NCBI GenBank assembly: GCA_013350335.1
Contig: CM023533.1
Span: forward strand, 29,556,869-29,620,868
Reading direction: 5' to 3'
Origin: Chimonanthus salicifolius
Lineage: Eukaryota > Streptophyta > Magnoliopsida > Laurales > Calycanthaceae
DNA length: 64,000 nucleotides
Both the position numbers and the translations under genes were made by a program. Of this stretch, positions 23,802 to 34,182 are shown one piece after another. Numbering within the stretch: the stretch's first letter is position 1; the number at the start of each line of letters is the position of its first letter. The notes beneath the pieces were generated by a model. That model did not search any database and had not been told where the DNA came from. It saw only the letters and a program-made list of their open reading frames with translations.

Positions 23802-25262
23802 ATGTCTTCAAACAGAGACGAACCAATCTCGACTGAGAAGGAAGACCCACCAACAAAACTACCCATACGGGAAATACCAGGAGGATATGGTCTCCCATTC
23901 GTAGGGGCCATTAAAGACCGACTAGACTACTACTATAATCAGGGTCGAGACAATTTCTTCAGTACTCGAGTCCAGAAGTACGGAACGACGGTCTTCCGAT
24001 CCAACATGCCACCTGGCCCGTTCATGGCGCGGGATCCAACGGTGGTTTTCCTTCTTGATGCGGTTTCCTTTCAGGTGCTCTTCGACGTCTCCAAAGTCGA
24101 GAAGCGCGACGTCTTAACCGGCACGTACGTGCCTTCCACCTCCCTCACTGGAGGATACAGAGTCCTCGCTTATCTCGACCCGTCGGAGCCCAACCACGCC
24201 AAGATCAAGCAGCTCCTCTTCTACCTCCTCTCTTCACGTCACAACTGTTTCATCCCTCAATTTCACACCAGCTTCTCTTCCCTCTTTGACAGCTTAGAAA
24301 GCGAGCTGTTGAGTAAAGGGAAGGCAGATTTTAATGCCCTCAACGATATCTACTCCTTTAATTACGTTGCAGAAGCCTACTTCGGTGCCAACCCGTCAGC
24401 GAGCGAGCTCGGGTCCGAGGGTCCCAAGAAAATAGCCAAGTGGCTTCTCTTCCAGCTTCATCCGTTCATGACACTCGGTCTGCCCAGGTTGGTGGAAGAA
24501 CTCCTCCTCCATACCTTCCACCTCCCTCCGTTTCTCGTCAAATCTGACTACAAGAAGCTGTACGACTTCTTCTATGAGGCCGCAGTACCTGTCCTGGATG
24601 AGGCAGAGAAAATGGGCCTCAAGAGAGACGAAGCTTGCCACAACATCCTCTTCGCCGCCTGCTTCAACGCCTACGGTGGCATGAAACTCTTATTCCCTGG
24701 AATTATGAAATATGTCGCGTTGGCTGGTGATAGACTGCACCGTCGGCTTGCAGATGAGATCAGGGGCGCTGTCAATTCCAAAGGTGGAGATGTAACTCTG
24801 TCTGCAATTGAAAACATGCCACTGACGAAATCGGTCGTGTATGAGGCGCTTAGGATCGAGCCTCCCGTCATGTTCCAGTACGGGAAGGCTAAGAGGGATC
24901 TGGTCATTGAGAGCCACGATGCTGCGTATGATGTCCGTAAGGGTGAGATGCTTTTCGGCTTCCAGCCTTTCGCGACAAAAGATGCAAGGGTCTTTGATAA
25001 CCCGGAGGAATATATACCAGACCGGTTCGTAGGAGACGGAGCGAAGCTGCTCAAGTACGTATTCTGGTCTAACGGCCCGGAGACGGAGAATCCAACGCTC
25101 GGAAACAAGCAGTGTGCAGGAAAGGACTTCGTCATCTTGATAGGGAGGCTGTTGGTGGTGGAGTTCTTCCTCCGTTACGACTCGTTTGCGGCGGAGATAG
25201 GCACAGACCCGGTGGGTTCGAAGGTCACTGTCACTTCGTTGACCAAGGCAGACGGAAAGTGA
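23802..25262 (+). CDS. CYP74 enzyme (copy 2) with hydroperoxide-lyase-like active-site changes
   Basis: Intronless, 486 residues, about 50 differences from copy 1 by hand alignment (roughly 90% identical). All CYP74 landmarks are kept: GGMK after the I-helix Asn289, EALR, PDRF and haem Cys438 in NKQCAGKDFV. Three active-site positions differ: Leu105 for Phe (Arabidopsis AOS F137), Ala123 for Ser (S155) and Ala290 for Thr (T322; the S297 position of tomato AOS3). F137L in Arabidopsis AOS, and S297A in tomato AOS3, were reported to shift AOS towards hydroperoxide lyase (HPL), which makes C6 aldehydes. The product could therefore be an HPL, a dual enzyme or still an AOS. The N-terminus is as short as in copy 1. 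The promoter is unrelated to copy 1. An intact frame argues against decay. Confidence 0.93.
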   Translation: MSSNRDEPISTEKEDPPTKLPIREIPGGYGLPFVGAIKDRLDYYYNQGRDNFFSTRVQKYGTTVFRSNMPPGPFMARDPTVVFLLDAVSFQVLFDVSKVEKRDVLTGTYVPSTSLTGGYRVLAYLDPSEPNHAKIKQLLFYLLSSRHNCFIPQFHTSFSSLFDSLESELLSKGKADFNALNDIYSFNYVAEAYFGANPSASELGSEGPKKIAKWLLFQLHPFMTLGLPRLVEELLLHTFHLPPFLVKSDYKKLYDFFYEAAVPVLDEAEKMGLKRDEACHNILFAACFNAYGGMKLLFPGIMKYVALAGDRLHRRLADEIRGAVNSKGGDVTLSAIENMPLTKSVVYEALRIEPPVMFQYGKAKRDLVIESHDAAYDVRKGEMLFGFQPFATKDARVFDNPEEYIPDRFVGDGAKLLKYVFWSNGPETENPTLGNKQCAGKDFVILIGRLLVVEFFLRYDSFAAEIGTDPVGSKVTVTSLTKADGK

Positions 25263-25860
25263 AGAGGGTGTTGCCGGCATTCTGGACGTGCGCCATTTCC
25301 CGACGTATCTATGCGTATTTGGCTTTTAAATAAATCGTGATTACGTCGTAGTCGGGAATGTAAGGTGGAAACTTTGATTGGATTGTTTGTGTCTGTGATT
25401 ATGAAGAAATGACATTTAAAATGAATGAGCGATGGCGTGGAAGTCAGTGATGACATTTTAAGAAGTTTTGCCTTCTCTCTTGGGTTCTTGTCTTTTACAC
25501 ACTATTAGAATTCAAAATAGTATCATCTGCTGCTACTGCACTCAATTAGTGATTGATATGTCAACATTTTCATATTTATAAATGGGTTTTGGCACTTTTA
25601 GATTTTTAGCTTTTGAGATTGACAAAAGGAAAATTTGTTATTTAGTATTAGTCATAAAATTCTGTTATAATATATTTAAAATAAAAAATTAAAGTACTTC
25701 CCATGTGATTTGTACTCATCAACTTACTAGTTGTATAAATTGGGAGGTTTACCCTATGCTCATGGGATTAGTCCCACCTCTAATTGAAGTAGTGATACCA
25801 TGTTTAAAAAAAAATGTATAATGCAATAAAAGTAATAAATGATCAATAATATATAAATGA
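25263..25860 (+). other. 3' flank of CYP74 copy 2, with a small insertion
   Basis: Aligns with 9202-9785. Relative to copy 1 it lacks about 50 bases early in the 3' UTR and carries an extra segment at about 25692-25827 that includes CTCATGGGATTAGTCCCACC and ends in TGATACCATG plus an A run, possibly a short retroposed repeat. Similarity ends near 25860. Confidence 0.5.
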
Positions 25861-26124
25861 ACATTAATTGTAATAACTTGAACCGAGATCACACAAAATA
25901 AGGAGATTCTTACTAAAATTCTAGGATCTAAAGTTAATCCATTGCATAGAACATGAAGAGAGCTTTCCAATGAACTTAAATTTGACTGAATCTGAGTTCA
26001 GGAGCTCAAATTTTGACCATTTGAAATAAAATTCTAAAATTTGTTTTCAGCCGATGATAATCATTTAAGTTTTAACTAATCAAAATCGTTTAAATTAAGT
26101 GGCTTTTCGTTTTGGGTTTCACTG

Positions 26125-27270
26125 GAAATTGTGGGAAGTGATTCGTGCAACCCCCATCTTTACCCAGCGTGCACTCCCTATAAGTGAAATGCCAGTTTTA
26201 CCCTCAACTTTTCTATTTTTTCTCTCATGCTGCATCCGTGTTTTTTCCTTCTCTTCCCTACTTTCACGTCCGGTTTCAACCTGTAGTGGGGGAGAAAGGA
26301 GACTGAGTGCAGGTAAGATGAGAGATTTACAAATCAGGCGCAGAAGGGTTCTCTGAAGAAGAACAGAGAAGTAGGGAGGATGGGTGCACAAGTCCGATGC
26401 ACCCAAATCGATCTGCGGCAACAAATTCCACCGATCTGAAAGATAGCATTACTAACACAAATTTTGCAGTTCCAGACAGCCATATATTCATTTAACAAAA
26501 ATGTAAATTACATTCACTTGTTACTGTCAGCAAATCAGGCAAACAAAAGAGGCAAATAACCAAGTGGACCAAGTAACACATTGTCCACCTTACAAAGAAT
26601 TTGATCTTCAAATGAATTCTAGTATTTTAATGAGGTCCAACAAAACTGAGCAATCTAAGGTATTTACTACGTTTAATGGCAGTTTTGTTCTCAGATCTGA
26701 GAACTGCTGCTGCGGGGAACCCATCGCCAACCCACACAAAGACATCCGCCTTGAGGTCTTGGTTGCCCAAGGATCCCATGTGCAAAAGGATAGCTCGTCG
26801 GGCAGAAATGCGAGCGCAAGAAGAGACGGGCAGAAGAAGGATGTGAGGAGCAAGGAGAAGTGCAGTAGAGGCGAGCGTCAACCAGTGACGCCCAGAGTCG
26901 GAGGAGGGGTGCGCAGAGAACAAACGAAGAGCGGCACGCAGCAGAGAGGTGTGGCCTGCAGCAGTTGGGAACGTCGCGCAGCAGATCGCAGGTGAGCGTC
27001 GGCGAGAGGAAAGCCAAGCTACAAAAACGACGCGGTGTAAAGAGAGAGAGCAATGGTGGTAACTGCATGGAAGAGAGTGGCTCAGCATATCTATGTTGAG
27101 GACGGATCGCACGAATTAACCAGAAGGGAAGGGGAGGAAAAAAACACAAATGCAGGAGAGAACGGATGACACAGGACAGGAGAGAAAAAGCAGAAAAGTT
27201 GAAGGTAAAACTGACATTTCACTCGTAAAGACTGGGTAAAGATGGGGTGCATAAATCATTTCCCAAAATT
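26125..27270. mobile_element. Mutator-like element with long inverted repeats
   Basis: About 100-bp inverted repeats: left 26130-26232 (GGGAAGTGATTCGTGCA, CCCATCTTTACCCAG, AGTGAAATGCCAGTTTTACC) and right 27178-27265, where the same words appear inverted (CTGGGTAAAGATGGGG, GGTAAAACTGACATTTCACT). Such long inverted repeats are typical of Mutator-like elements. The 9-bp flanks GGAAATTGT and CAAAATTAT match only 6 of 9 and not perfectly at the boundary. The GC-rich interior has open frames on both strands. One minus-strand stretch (about 26800-26690; NQDLKADVFVWVGDGF) reads like protein and may be a captured gene fragment (Pack-MULE), but I cannot name the source. Confidence 0.6.
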
Positions 27271-27625
27271 ATTTGATAGCTTTCTCTTGCTTGCTTCTCT
27301 TCTCCTTTTTCGTCATCACAGTGTGGCTGAGCTCAGCAGCGTCTATAAAAGGGGCTTCGATGCAAAAATTATGTTTAAATAGTTGAAATTAACCAATTTT
27401 TTGAATTAAGAACCATCTAAAATGTTGGATTTTCAAAAATAATGCAAAAACCCAACCCCTTTTCCATTCGTTCTTCTCCAGTTTCTGCGGTAGGACTTTC
27501 TCTACAATCAGTGCAGTGAAGGGTGCTCTGTTTAATGCTAGAGATAGATTTTCTCCTATTTTAAAATTTTCAAAGGGCAAATTGAGTCCGTGTCGGATTA
27601 CATGCCCTTTAGAGAATCGCTACCC
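27271..27625. other. Intergenic DNA, no gene seen
   Basis: A TATA-like CTATAAAAGGGGC (about 27343-27355) is followed by no recognisable reading frame. Confidence 0.35.
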
Positions 27626-28084
27626 TTTTAGTAAGTACAAAATGTGAAAATTGGTTGGGGGTATCCAACGTAGCAAATTGGATCTTCAATCCTCATGTGA
27701 TGACAGCAATCCCCACTCCATGTTGATTAGGTCTTTGAGTGAATTCATCATGTTATTATCTTAGAATATTGTTAGAAATGATGAAGAATATGGATGGAGA
27801 GAGAGGAGTGAGAATAAAATATTTCAATTGTTAGTTGTAGTGATAGAACATGCTCTGGACATGGACTATGCATTTGAGTTAATTGTTTTAAATTCATTAG
27901 ACTTTCTTAAATTAATTCCTGTAAATCCGCAAGAGAGATCTACGATACCATTAGAAAATGCTCAAACATCTCTATGCGATTTAGTATTCTAAAAAGTCAC
28001 CCTTTTATATTGGCAGAAGGATTTACACAAGAAGCAAATGAATGGTTAAATATATTAATTTTCTTATAAGAGCATAGGATTTTT

Positions 28085-28408
28085 TAGGGCTGAAACTCGG
28101 GTTGAGTTGGATTGGATTTTAATAAATCCAACTCAGTCTATGTAAAAATTTATTGAATCCGCATCGACCCGACTCAAATTGCTGATTCGAATTAATCAAC
28201 TCGATCCGACCTGAATTTCTAACCCGATTCAACTCGAGTGCCGTTTTATAAATTGGTGCATTCGGGTCGTATCGGGTTGCTTTAAAGTTTTCAACTCGAT
28301 TCGACTAAAATTTCATGTAGATTTATTTTTCCCAACCCGATCCGACCCTAGATATAAAAAGAACAAAACCCAAACCCATATATTTCTTGGGTCGGGTTTT
28401 CACCCTTA
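28085..28408. mobile_element. hAT-type MITE, second family
   Basis: 324 bp from TAGGGCTGAAAC to GTTTTCACCCTTA (inverted: TAAGGGTGAAAAC). A perfect 8-bp target duplication GGATTTTT lies at 28077-28084 and 28409-28416. The interior is rich in ACCCGA / TCGGGT words on both strands, quite unlike the CGGCCGAT family. There is no coding capacity. A relative lies in the esterase intron at 53686. Confidence 0.88.
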
Positions 28409-29164
28409 GGATTTTTCAATAAAAATGTTTCTTATATTACTATAGTATATGTTTAGCAATTAAAAGGAGATGTGTTAATATCTCTCTTATGAAAAATAAA
28501 TATTCAATGAATTATTTATAATATGGCAATAAGAATATAACGAGTAAATATGCGTACTCATCAGTACGGATGAGAGATGCGACTTGAGTTGGCAAAATTG
28601 GGCTTTAGGCCTACTATCGTCCAAGGCCAAAAAAAATATCACTTAAGCTAGGTTCTGGGCCTAGGTTGGCCCAATTGGGTCAAATTTGAGCCGGGCCTAA
28701 TATATTTAATTATTTATATAAGACCAAGGTTGGATTTTAAAATTGACTTGTATAGTCAGGCTTATATAGGTTCTGGCTTTTCTTTTCCCAAACTAAGGCT
28801 TAGTTTGGATTTATTTATCCATGCTCACAAAATATAATTATGAATTAAATATATCTAACATTTAATGATAATGTTTCTGAGAATATATATTACTTATTCA
28901 AATAATATTGGGTTTTTGAGTTTAAGTGGAATTTTGATCTTTTATTACAATAGGCTTGGCTCATCCCAGTTTTATTTCTGGGCGTTTTGTTCTAGGCCTA
29001 AAGAAGCCCATCCTAAACCCTGGTAATGTTGAGCCCAATTTCTCACGAGGCATTTTCATGGGCAACCGCAGCCTAGGCAAGAGTAAGAACAGTACAACGG
29101 GCCAATTTCATGGCATCATATATCTATGCTTGAATTTTATATTCACAAAAATTATTTGATTAAA

Positions 29165-29395
29165 GGACGCTGATCTTAACACGGTCAAAATTTGTTAGAA
29201 GACACGGGATAGAGTGAAATTTCCATTTTATCTCTATCGGTGTACCGTTCATAACGTATTGGTGTACCTATATGCAGAATAGCGTGTTATTGGTACACCG
29301 ATACTTGATGAGCAGCACATCGATAGGGATAAAATGGGAATTTCACTAAATTTCGTGTCTCCTAACAAATTTTGTCCATGTTAGAATGGCTAGCC
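29165..29395. mobile_element. Mutator-type MITE with 9-bp target duplication
   Basis: 231 bp that are almost wholly a pair of inverted arms. Left arm: GTCAAAATTTGTTAGAAGAC, then GTGAAATTTCCATTTTATC. Right arm is the inverse: ATAAAATGGGAATTTCAC, then GTCTCCTAACAAATTTTG. A perfect 9-bp duplication TTGATTAAA flanks it (29156-29164 and 29396-29404). Long arms plus a 9-bp duplication point to the Mutator superfamily. A transcript would fold into a long hairpin. Confidence 0.88.
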
Positions 29396-30434
29396 TTGAT
29401 TAAAATAATGAAGTTATAATTTTAAAAGCTTCAAAATATAGATTTTTTTTTTTTTTCATCTGTTCTTTATTTATTTCATTTATTATATACATTAGTATGT
29501 AATTAAATATCCAAAAGTTTGAAAATGCTTAAATCGAATACAAAGTATAAAGGTTTAAATGCAAAACGTAGGTTTGTTCAAAATTTTGGATTCAGATCCC
29601 ACCAGATTTGGATGTGGCTAGATTTGAATTTAATAAGTCATTAATCTAAATAACTTAAGTGCAAATAATATGAGACATGTAATCTAAAAAATTACATGTA
29701 ATCTAAAAAATCTAAGAGAAAATAAAAAATTAATTCTTGATCTAGATCGTGAGTCAACCTTGAATCAAGTCTGTGTGTAACTGTCTAAGTATCTAAAGGT
29801 GAATTGAGATTTTAATAACTAAATCAAAAATTAGAATTTTTTTAAATCTGACGATATTCATGTCAAATTGCCTATTTGTATTCAGAGTTTATCCAATGCT
29901 CTCGTACTTACAAAGATAAGAAAGTTTTACGTTTCCTCGTTATAAGAAAATATTCAATAATTTAGATTTATTATTAAATGAGTTTCACACTTTCACATAT
30001 AGAATATACACCAAAATGAATAGCTCCCCAGACTTGCTGAAGTTTATCCTTATTTTGAATTTATTTATTTTATGATATTAAATTAGATGATTAAAAATAT
30101 TATTCATTTTTAATACATCAATGAGTCATAAAGGTCTTTCTAATAGTTAATCCTAGAGGAGGGCCGGCGGAAGGCGTCCATTTTGTGAATAAGTCATCAT
30201 TTGATAACTTAGTCTCCCTAAGGAGTGAATATATAATTTATTGGTTATCCTCACTTTCCTCGTTCCTTCTCTCTCACTTTTTCTTTATTCTTCTTTTAAA
30301 TCTCTCTCAACAAGTTGACTTTCAAAGAAAATTTCTACATGAGCCCATAAATTTTGAAATATACACACTTTATCTCTACATTTGTGTTACAAATTAACAT
30401 TCCTAAGTAGAAAGAATGCTTATATCCGTCAAAA

Positions 30435-30565
30435 TCCAAGGGTGTTTAGCAGTACTTCAAGCATCCTTACCTAATCCTCCAAGGGTGTTTAACAGCACTT
30501 CACCCATCCTTACCTAATCCTCCAAGGGTGTTTAACAGCACTTCAAGCTTCCTTACCTAATCCAT
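30435..30565 (+). promoter_or_regulatory. Triple 43-bp repeat with an AC-like element upstream of the BAHD gene
   Basis: Three near-identical 43-bp units (CCAAGGGTGTTTAACAGCAC...), each ending in TTACCTAATCC. The ACCTAATCC cores are at 30469-30477, 30512-30520 and 30555-30563, about 85-180 bases before the start codon. ACCTAA resembles the AC-III element (ACCTAAC) bound by R2R3-MYB factors in phenylpropanoid promoters. The regulatory role is inferred from position and similarity. Confidence 0.6.
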
Positions 30566-30597
30566 TTGGTTACATTGAACTTGGGCTCCCAATAGAA

Positions 30598-30605
30598 TAT
30601 ATAGA
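30598..30605 (+). promoter_or_regulatory. TATA-like box of the BAHD gene
   Basis: TATATAGA lies 42-49 bases before the ATG and just after the triple repeat. It would give a very short 5' leader. Confidence 0.45.
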
Positions 30606-30646
30606 TACCTTTTACAAGACCATTGAAGCAGTTATCTCTTGCAGAG

Positions 30647-33424
30647 ATGGGAATTAAGTTGAGAAAGTCGACCGTAGTTCGCCCGGCAGCGCAGACTCCG
30701 GACGGAAGCTTATGGCTATCCAACATTGACCTGATCATGCCGCCGATCCATGTCCAATACATCTTCTTCTACCGTACAGACGGATCTCCGGATTTCTTCG
30801 ATGCATCCTCACTTAAACGGGCACTGAGCGATGCCCTCGTATATTTCTACCCAATGGCCGGAAGACTGAAGAGGGGTGAAGATGGTCGGATTGCAGTTGA
30901 CTGCAATGGCGAGGGTGCGCTCTTTGTCGAAGCCGAAACAGACTCTTCGATCGATGACTATGGCGATTTTGCTCCTAGCACCGAACTATTAAAGCTGAGC
31001 CCCGAAGTCGACGACAGAAGGACCGGCGACATCTCTTCCTACCCGCTTCTCCATGCCCAGGTAAGCGACTATGCTAAAGATCAGGCCCGGCCCTGGGTAT
31101 AGGCGAAATAGGCGGTCGCCTAGGGCCCCCAAATAAAAAAGGGCCCCCAAGTCCATAAGTTCCTTTACTATATGTTAAATATTTAATAATGTCTATTTAA
31201 GGCAGATATACATTCTTGTCTGGTTGGTTAAAATTCTCCCTCTATAGAAAAAGGACTGGGATCAAATCCCGGCTGTGTTATAATAATAATAATTTCGTAA
31301 TTTTTTTTTATCAAATTATTTAATAATAATAATGAAAAAGCTTAGATTTCTTAAAAAATTAAAATAATGATACTAACAATCATAATAATAATTATTATAA
31401 TTCTCATTTTATTGAGTTTAATAATAATAATAATAATAAAATAATTTTAATTAATAAAGACTCTTTTAAAATATATCTATCATCTAAATAAAGAGAAAGA
31501 AAAATCTATATTGAGTTGATAATTTTGAATTAAAAATAATTTAAAGCTTTTAAAATTTGAAGAGATGAAAAAACATAACTTTATTCATTTGATCAATGTA
31601 GATTTTATTAGAACTAATATACAATTATAAATCATTATAATTAAGATAATTTTTAATTTTTTAAAAAATACAAAAAAATGAAAAATTAAAATAATAATAA
31701 TATATTCGTTTCAAATGAGAATTTGCATTAATGTCACATTCCATATGATAAAAGATGCATTACCAAAAGAATGAATTGTTGTTTTCCAAATGCATGAATT
31801 GCTTATAAAATAATATTAATTATACAAATTACAGTTACCTATGCAGAAATAAGTTTTTCAAAATTAAAATTGATAAAATCTTATCTTCGGTCTAAAATGT
31901 CACAAGAAATATTGAATAAATTAGCTATCTTATCTATTGAAAAATAAATGTTAAAAAAACTTAAATATTGTAATTTAATTAGTAATTTTGCTTCTCAAAA
32001 TAAGAATAAATTTTAAATAATACTTTATTATAATATTTTATTTAGCTTCACGCATTGTAAAAAAAAATTATATAATTTTATTTTTTACGAGTATATAAAG
32101 GCCCCATCTTAAAAATCTCGCCTAGGGCCCCTGAAATCTCAGGGCCGGCCCTGCTAAAGATGATGGTAGTCATGTGGCCTTGAAAAGTTCTATATTTACA
32201 ACGCCTGACTCAACGAGTCACTTCAATTTCCTACTGAGTCTGTTTTTAACATATGGTATTTTTCTATATTTTGCACTATGTTAATGTGGAAAGTTATATA
32301 ATCTATGTCTTGTATAATTCATAAAAATTTAAGCAACTATAACTTACTACGTAATTATAAAGGTATAAAAAAGTATAATTTTAAAATAAATATAATATCT
32401 CTTCATATATAAAGATTTTTTTTTTTTTTCAAATGCATTCAACTAGCACATTTATTTAATATAAAACATATGATACATGCATTATTTATGTCATTATTGT
32501 ATTAGAAAAATTGTGAATTTGACTATTATCGGAACTGAAAAACAGGTTACCTATTTTAAATGCGGGGGTGTTTCTCTCGTGGTGTGCGTCCACCACAGCA
32601 TAAGCGATGGAACCGCAGCTTTCCACTTCATCAACACATGGTCTGGGCTTAACCGTGGACTGCCCAAGCCTACCAACCCACCTTCAATTGACCGGACCCC
32701 TCTACAAGCAAGGAATCCACCCAATCCCTCATTCCTCCATGTTGAATACCTGCCCCCACCAACTCTCAACACTCCACCACAAACTTCCACCAACCTCGCC
32801 ACTTCTATCTTCAAAATCTCACCTGATCAGATGCATCTTCTAAGGGCCCAGGCCCAGCAAGAATCCGGCATCCACCATACCACCTTTCAGGTGTTGACAG
32901 CCCATGTGTGGCGCTGTGCTTGCAAGGCTCGTCACCTCACAGACAACCAGGAGACCAAGCTTTTCTTCCCCGTCAATGGCCGCAACCGACTCCGCCCGGC
33001 ATTGACGGGTTATTTCGGAAATGCCCTTTTTGCGGCGACACCGGTTGCAGTCTTTGGAGACCTCAAGAAACAGCCGCTAGCATATGCTGCCAGGATAATT
33101 CACGAGGCCCTGGAGAAGATGGACGACGACTATTTGAGGTCCGCTGTGGACTACCTGGAGCGGCTGCCTGACATTAGGATGGCTATATTTGGGGCGGAAA
33201 CTTTCCGGCCACCGAATCTCAGAGTGACAAGCTTGATTCATATGCCAATACATGACGCCGATTTTGGATGGGGGCGGCCAATATTCACCGGATTTGCACA
33301 CCTCCCGTTCGAGGGTATGTGTGTCCTTATCCCGAGCTCTGCAGAGGATGGGAGCTTCTCCATAGCCATTTCACTGCAATCCCATCACTTGATCCAATTC
33401 AAGCAATTCCTCTATGAATTTTAG
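30647..33424 (+). CDS. BAHD acyltransferase, HCT-like (two exons)
   Basis: Exons 30647-31060 and 32546-33424 join in phase 0 (CAG|GTAAGC ... AACAG|GTT) to give 430 residues, the usual length of hydroxycinnamoyl-CoA transferases (HCT). BAHD enzymes are cytosolic and move an acyl group from CoA to an alcohol or amine. Seen: N-terminal KSTVVRPAAQTP and YPMAGRL (68-74), catalytic HxxxD as His155-Asp159 in HHSISDG, YFGNALF (294-300), and DFGWG (377-381). The intron sits after HAQ, as in HCT genes. Where HCT has the Arg that holds the shikimate carboxylate (VRLPIYDADFGWG), this protein has His370 (IHMPIHDADFGWG), so shikimate or quinate is an unlikely acceptor. I chose the Met at 30647 over the one at 30623 because HCT proteins start just before KxSTxVRP. 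Intact; acceptor unknown. Confidence 0.9.
31082..32153. mobile_element. hAT element inside the BAHD intron
   Basis: 1,072 bp from CAGGCCCGGCCCTGG to CAGGGCCGGCCCTG, with a second inverted word GCCTAGGGCCCC near each end. A perfect 8-bp target duplication CTAAAGAT lies at 31074-31081 and 32154-32161. The interior is AT-rich and keeps a transposase tail (31849-31947). Near 31210-31300 GGTTGGTTAAAATT, then GGGATCAAATCCCGG, looks like the A and B boxes of a small tRNA-derived SINE followed by TAATAATAAT. The element starts only 21 bases after the splice donor, which stays intact. Confidence 0.9.
31849..31947 (+). pseudogene. hAT transposase dimerisation-domain remnant
   Basis: A 32-codon stretch ending in TAA reads FSKLKLIKSYLRSKMSQEIL then NKLAILSIEK, the familiar C-terminal end of hAT (TTF-type zinc-finger) transposases. 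The upstream part of the gene is gone. It is in the same orientation as the BAHD gene, within its intron. Confidence 0.8.
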
Positions 33425-34182
33425 AACAAGACAATGAGTAGAGCAATGGAGATGCATGGTTTGGTCATTCATTCATGTATTCTATATATTTGGCTCTAAT
33501 TAAGTGAAATAAACAGAGAAAAATATTACAGAAAATTTATTGTCTCTCATTTTCTAACAATAAACTAGATTGTATTTAATTTTTACATAATTATGTATTA
33601 TTACATCCCATATTTCTTTTGATTAATAAAGTAAAGAAACATCTACTATCATTGACAGAGCGATAATAATAATTTAACTTAGTAGAAGATAAATTAAAAA
33701 AAAATCAAGTATAATTATAAAAATTCTTATAAGTATCTACATATTTCTTGAAATGTTGTATTAAAATATTTTATAATTAATTTGATAGTTATTTAATATG
33801 AAGAGAAGGTTTTTAATTAATAAGTGGCGATCGTTGTAAATTGAAGAAATGAATTAACTCATTTTGTAGTATGTTGCGCTGCTTTCATTGTGTGCCTCCA
33901 ACCTTCCCTGTTCGTTCTTAAAAATAAGTATCCCATGTATTTCTTACATGTAGTCATTCATACATAATTTCACTCATGTGAATATTGTTGAGGCAATGTA
34001 ATTGAAATATTGCAATGAAAAAAATAAGAAAAAATTAATTTATATAGATATGTGAACAAGTCAAGATAAGAATTTAATGTTTAACACTACATCCATGGGC
34101 AAAAGGGATGGCGACTTCATTAATTGGAATAGAGAAAAAGAATGAGATAATTGCACATGCTTAGCACAAATTAAACACTCCT
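33425..34182. other. 3' flank of the BAHD gene
   Basis: Holds the 3' UTR (a possible poly(A) signal TGAAATAAA near 33505) and AT-rich intergenic DNA. No other gene was seen. Confidence 0.45.

Larger units (their letters stand above)
27626..30345 (+). repeat. Local repeat, copy C
   Basis: Third and longest copy of the local repeat. It follows copies A and B from GTACAAAATGTGAAAATTGG to TTGACTTTCAAAGAAAATTTC and carries two MITEs that A and B lack (28085-28408, 29165-29395). It ends about 90 bp before the repeats upstream of the BAHD gene. Confidence 0.65.

Noticed and set aside
23802..25262. CYP74 copy 2 as a retroposed copy, because it is intronless
   Set aside because: Copy 1 is also intronless and homology continues hundreds of bases past the stop without a poly(A) tail, which fits DNA duplication.
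26564..26995. 143-codon frame on the plus strand as a gene
   Set aside because: It sits within the Mutator-like element, overlaps open frames on the other strand and has no recognisable domain. Kept only as possible captured sequence.
27343..27355. TATA-like CTATAAAAGGGGC
   Set aside because: No reading frame or leader follows it, so I do not call a promoter.
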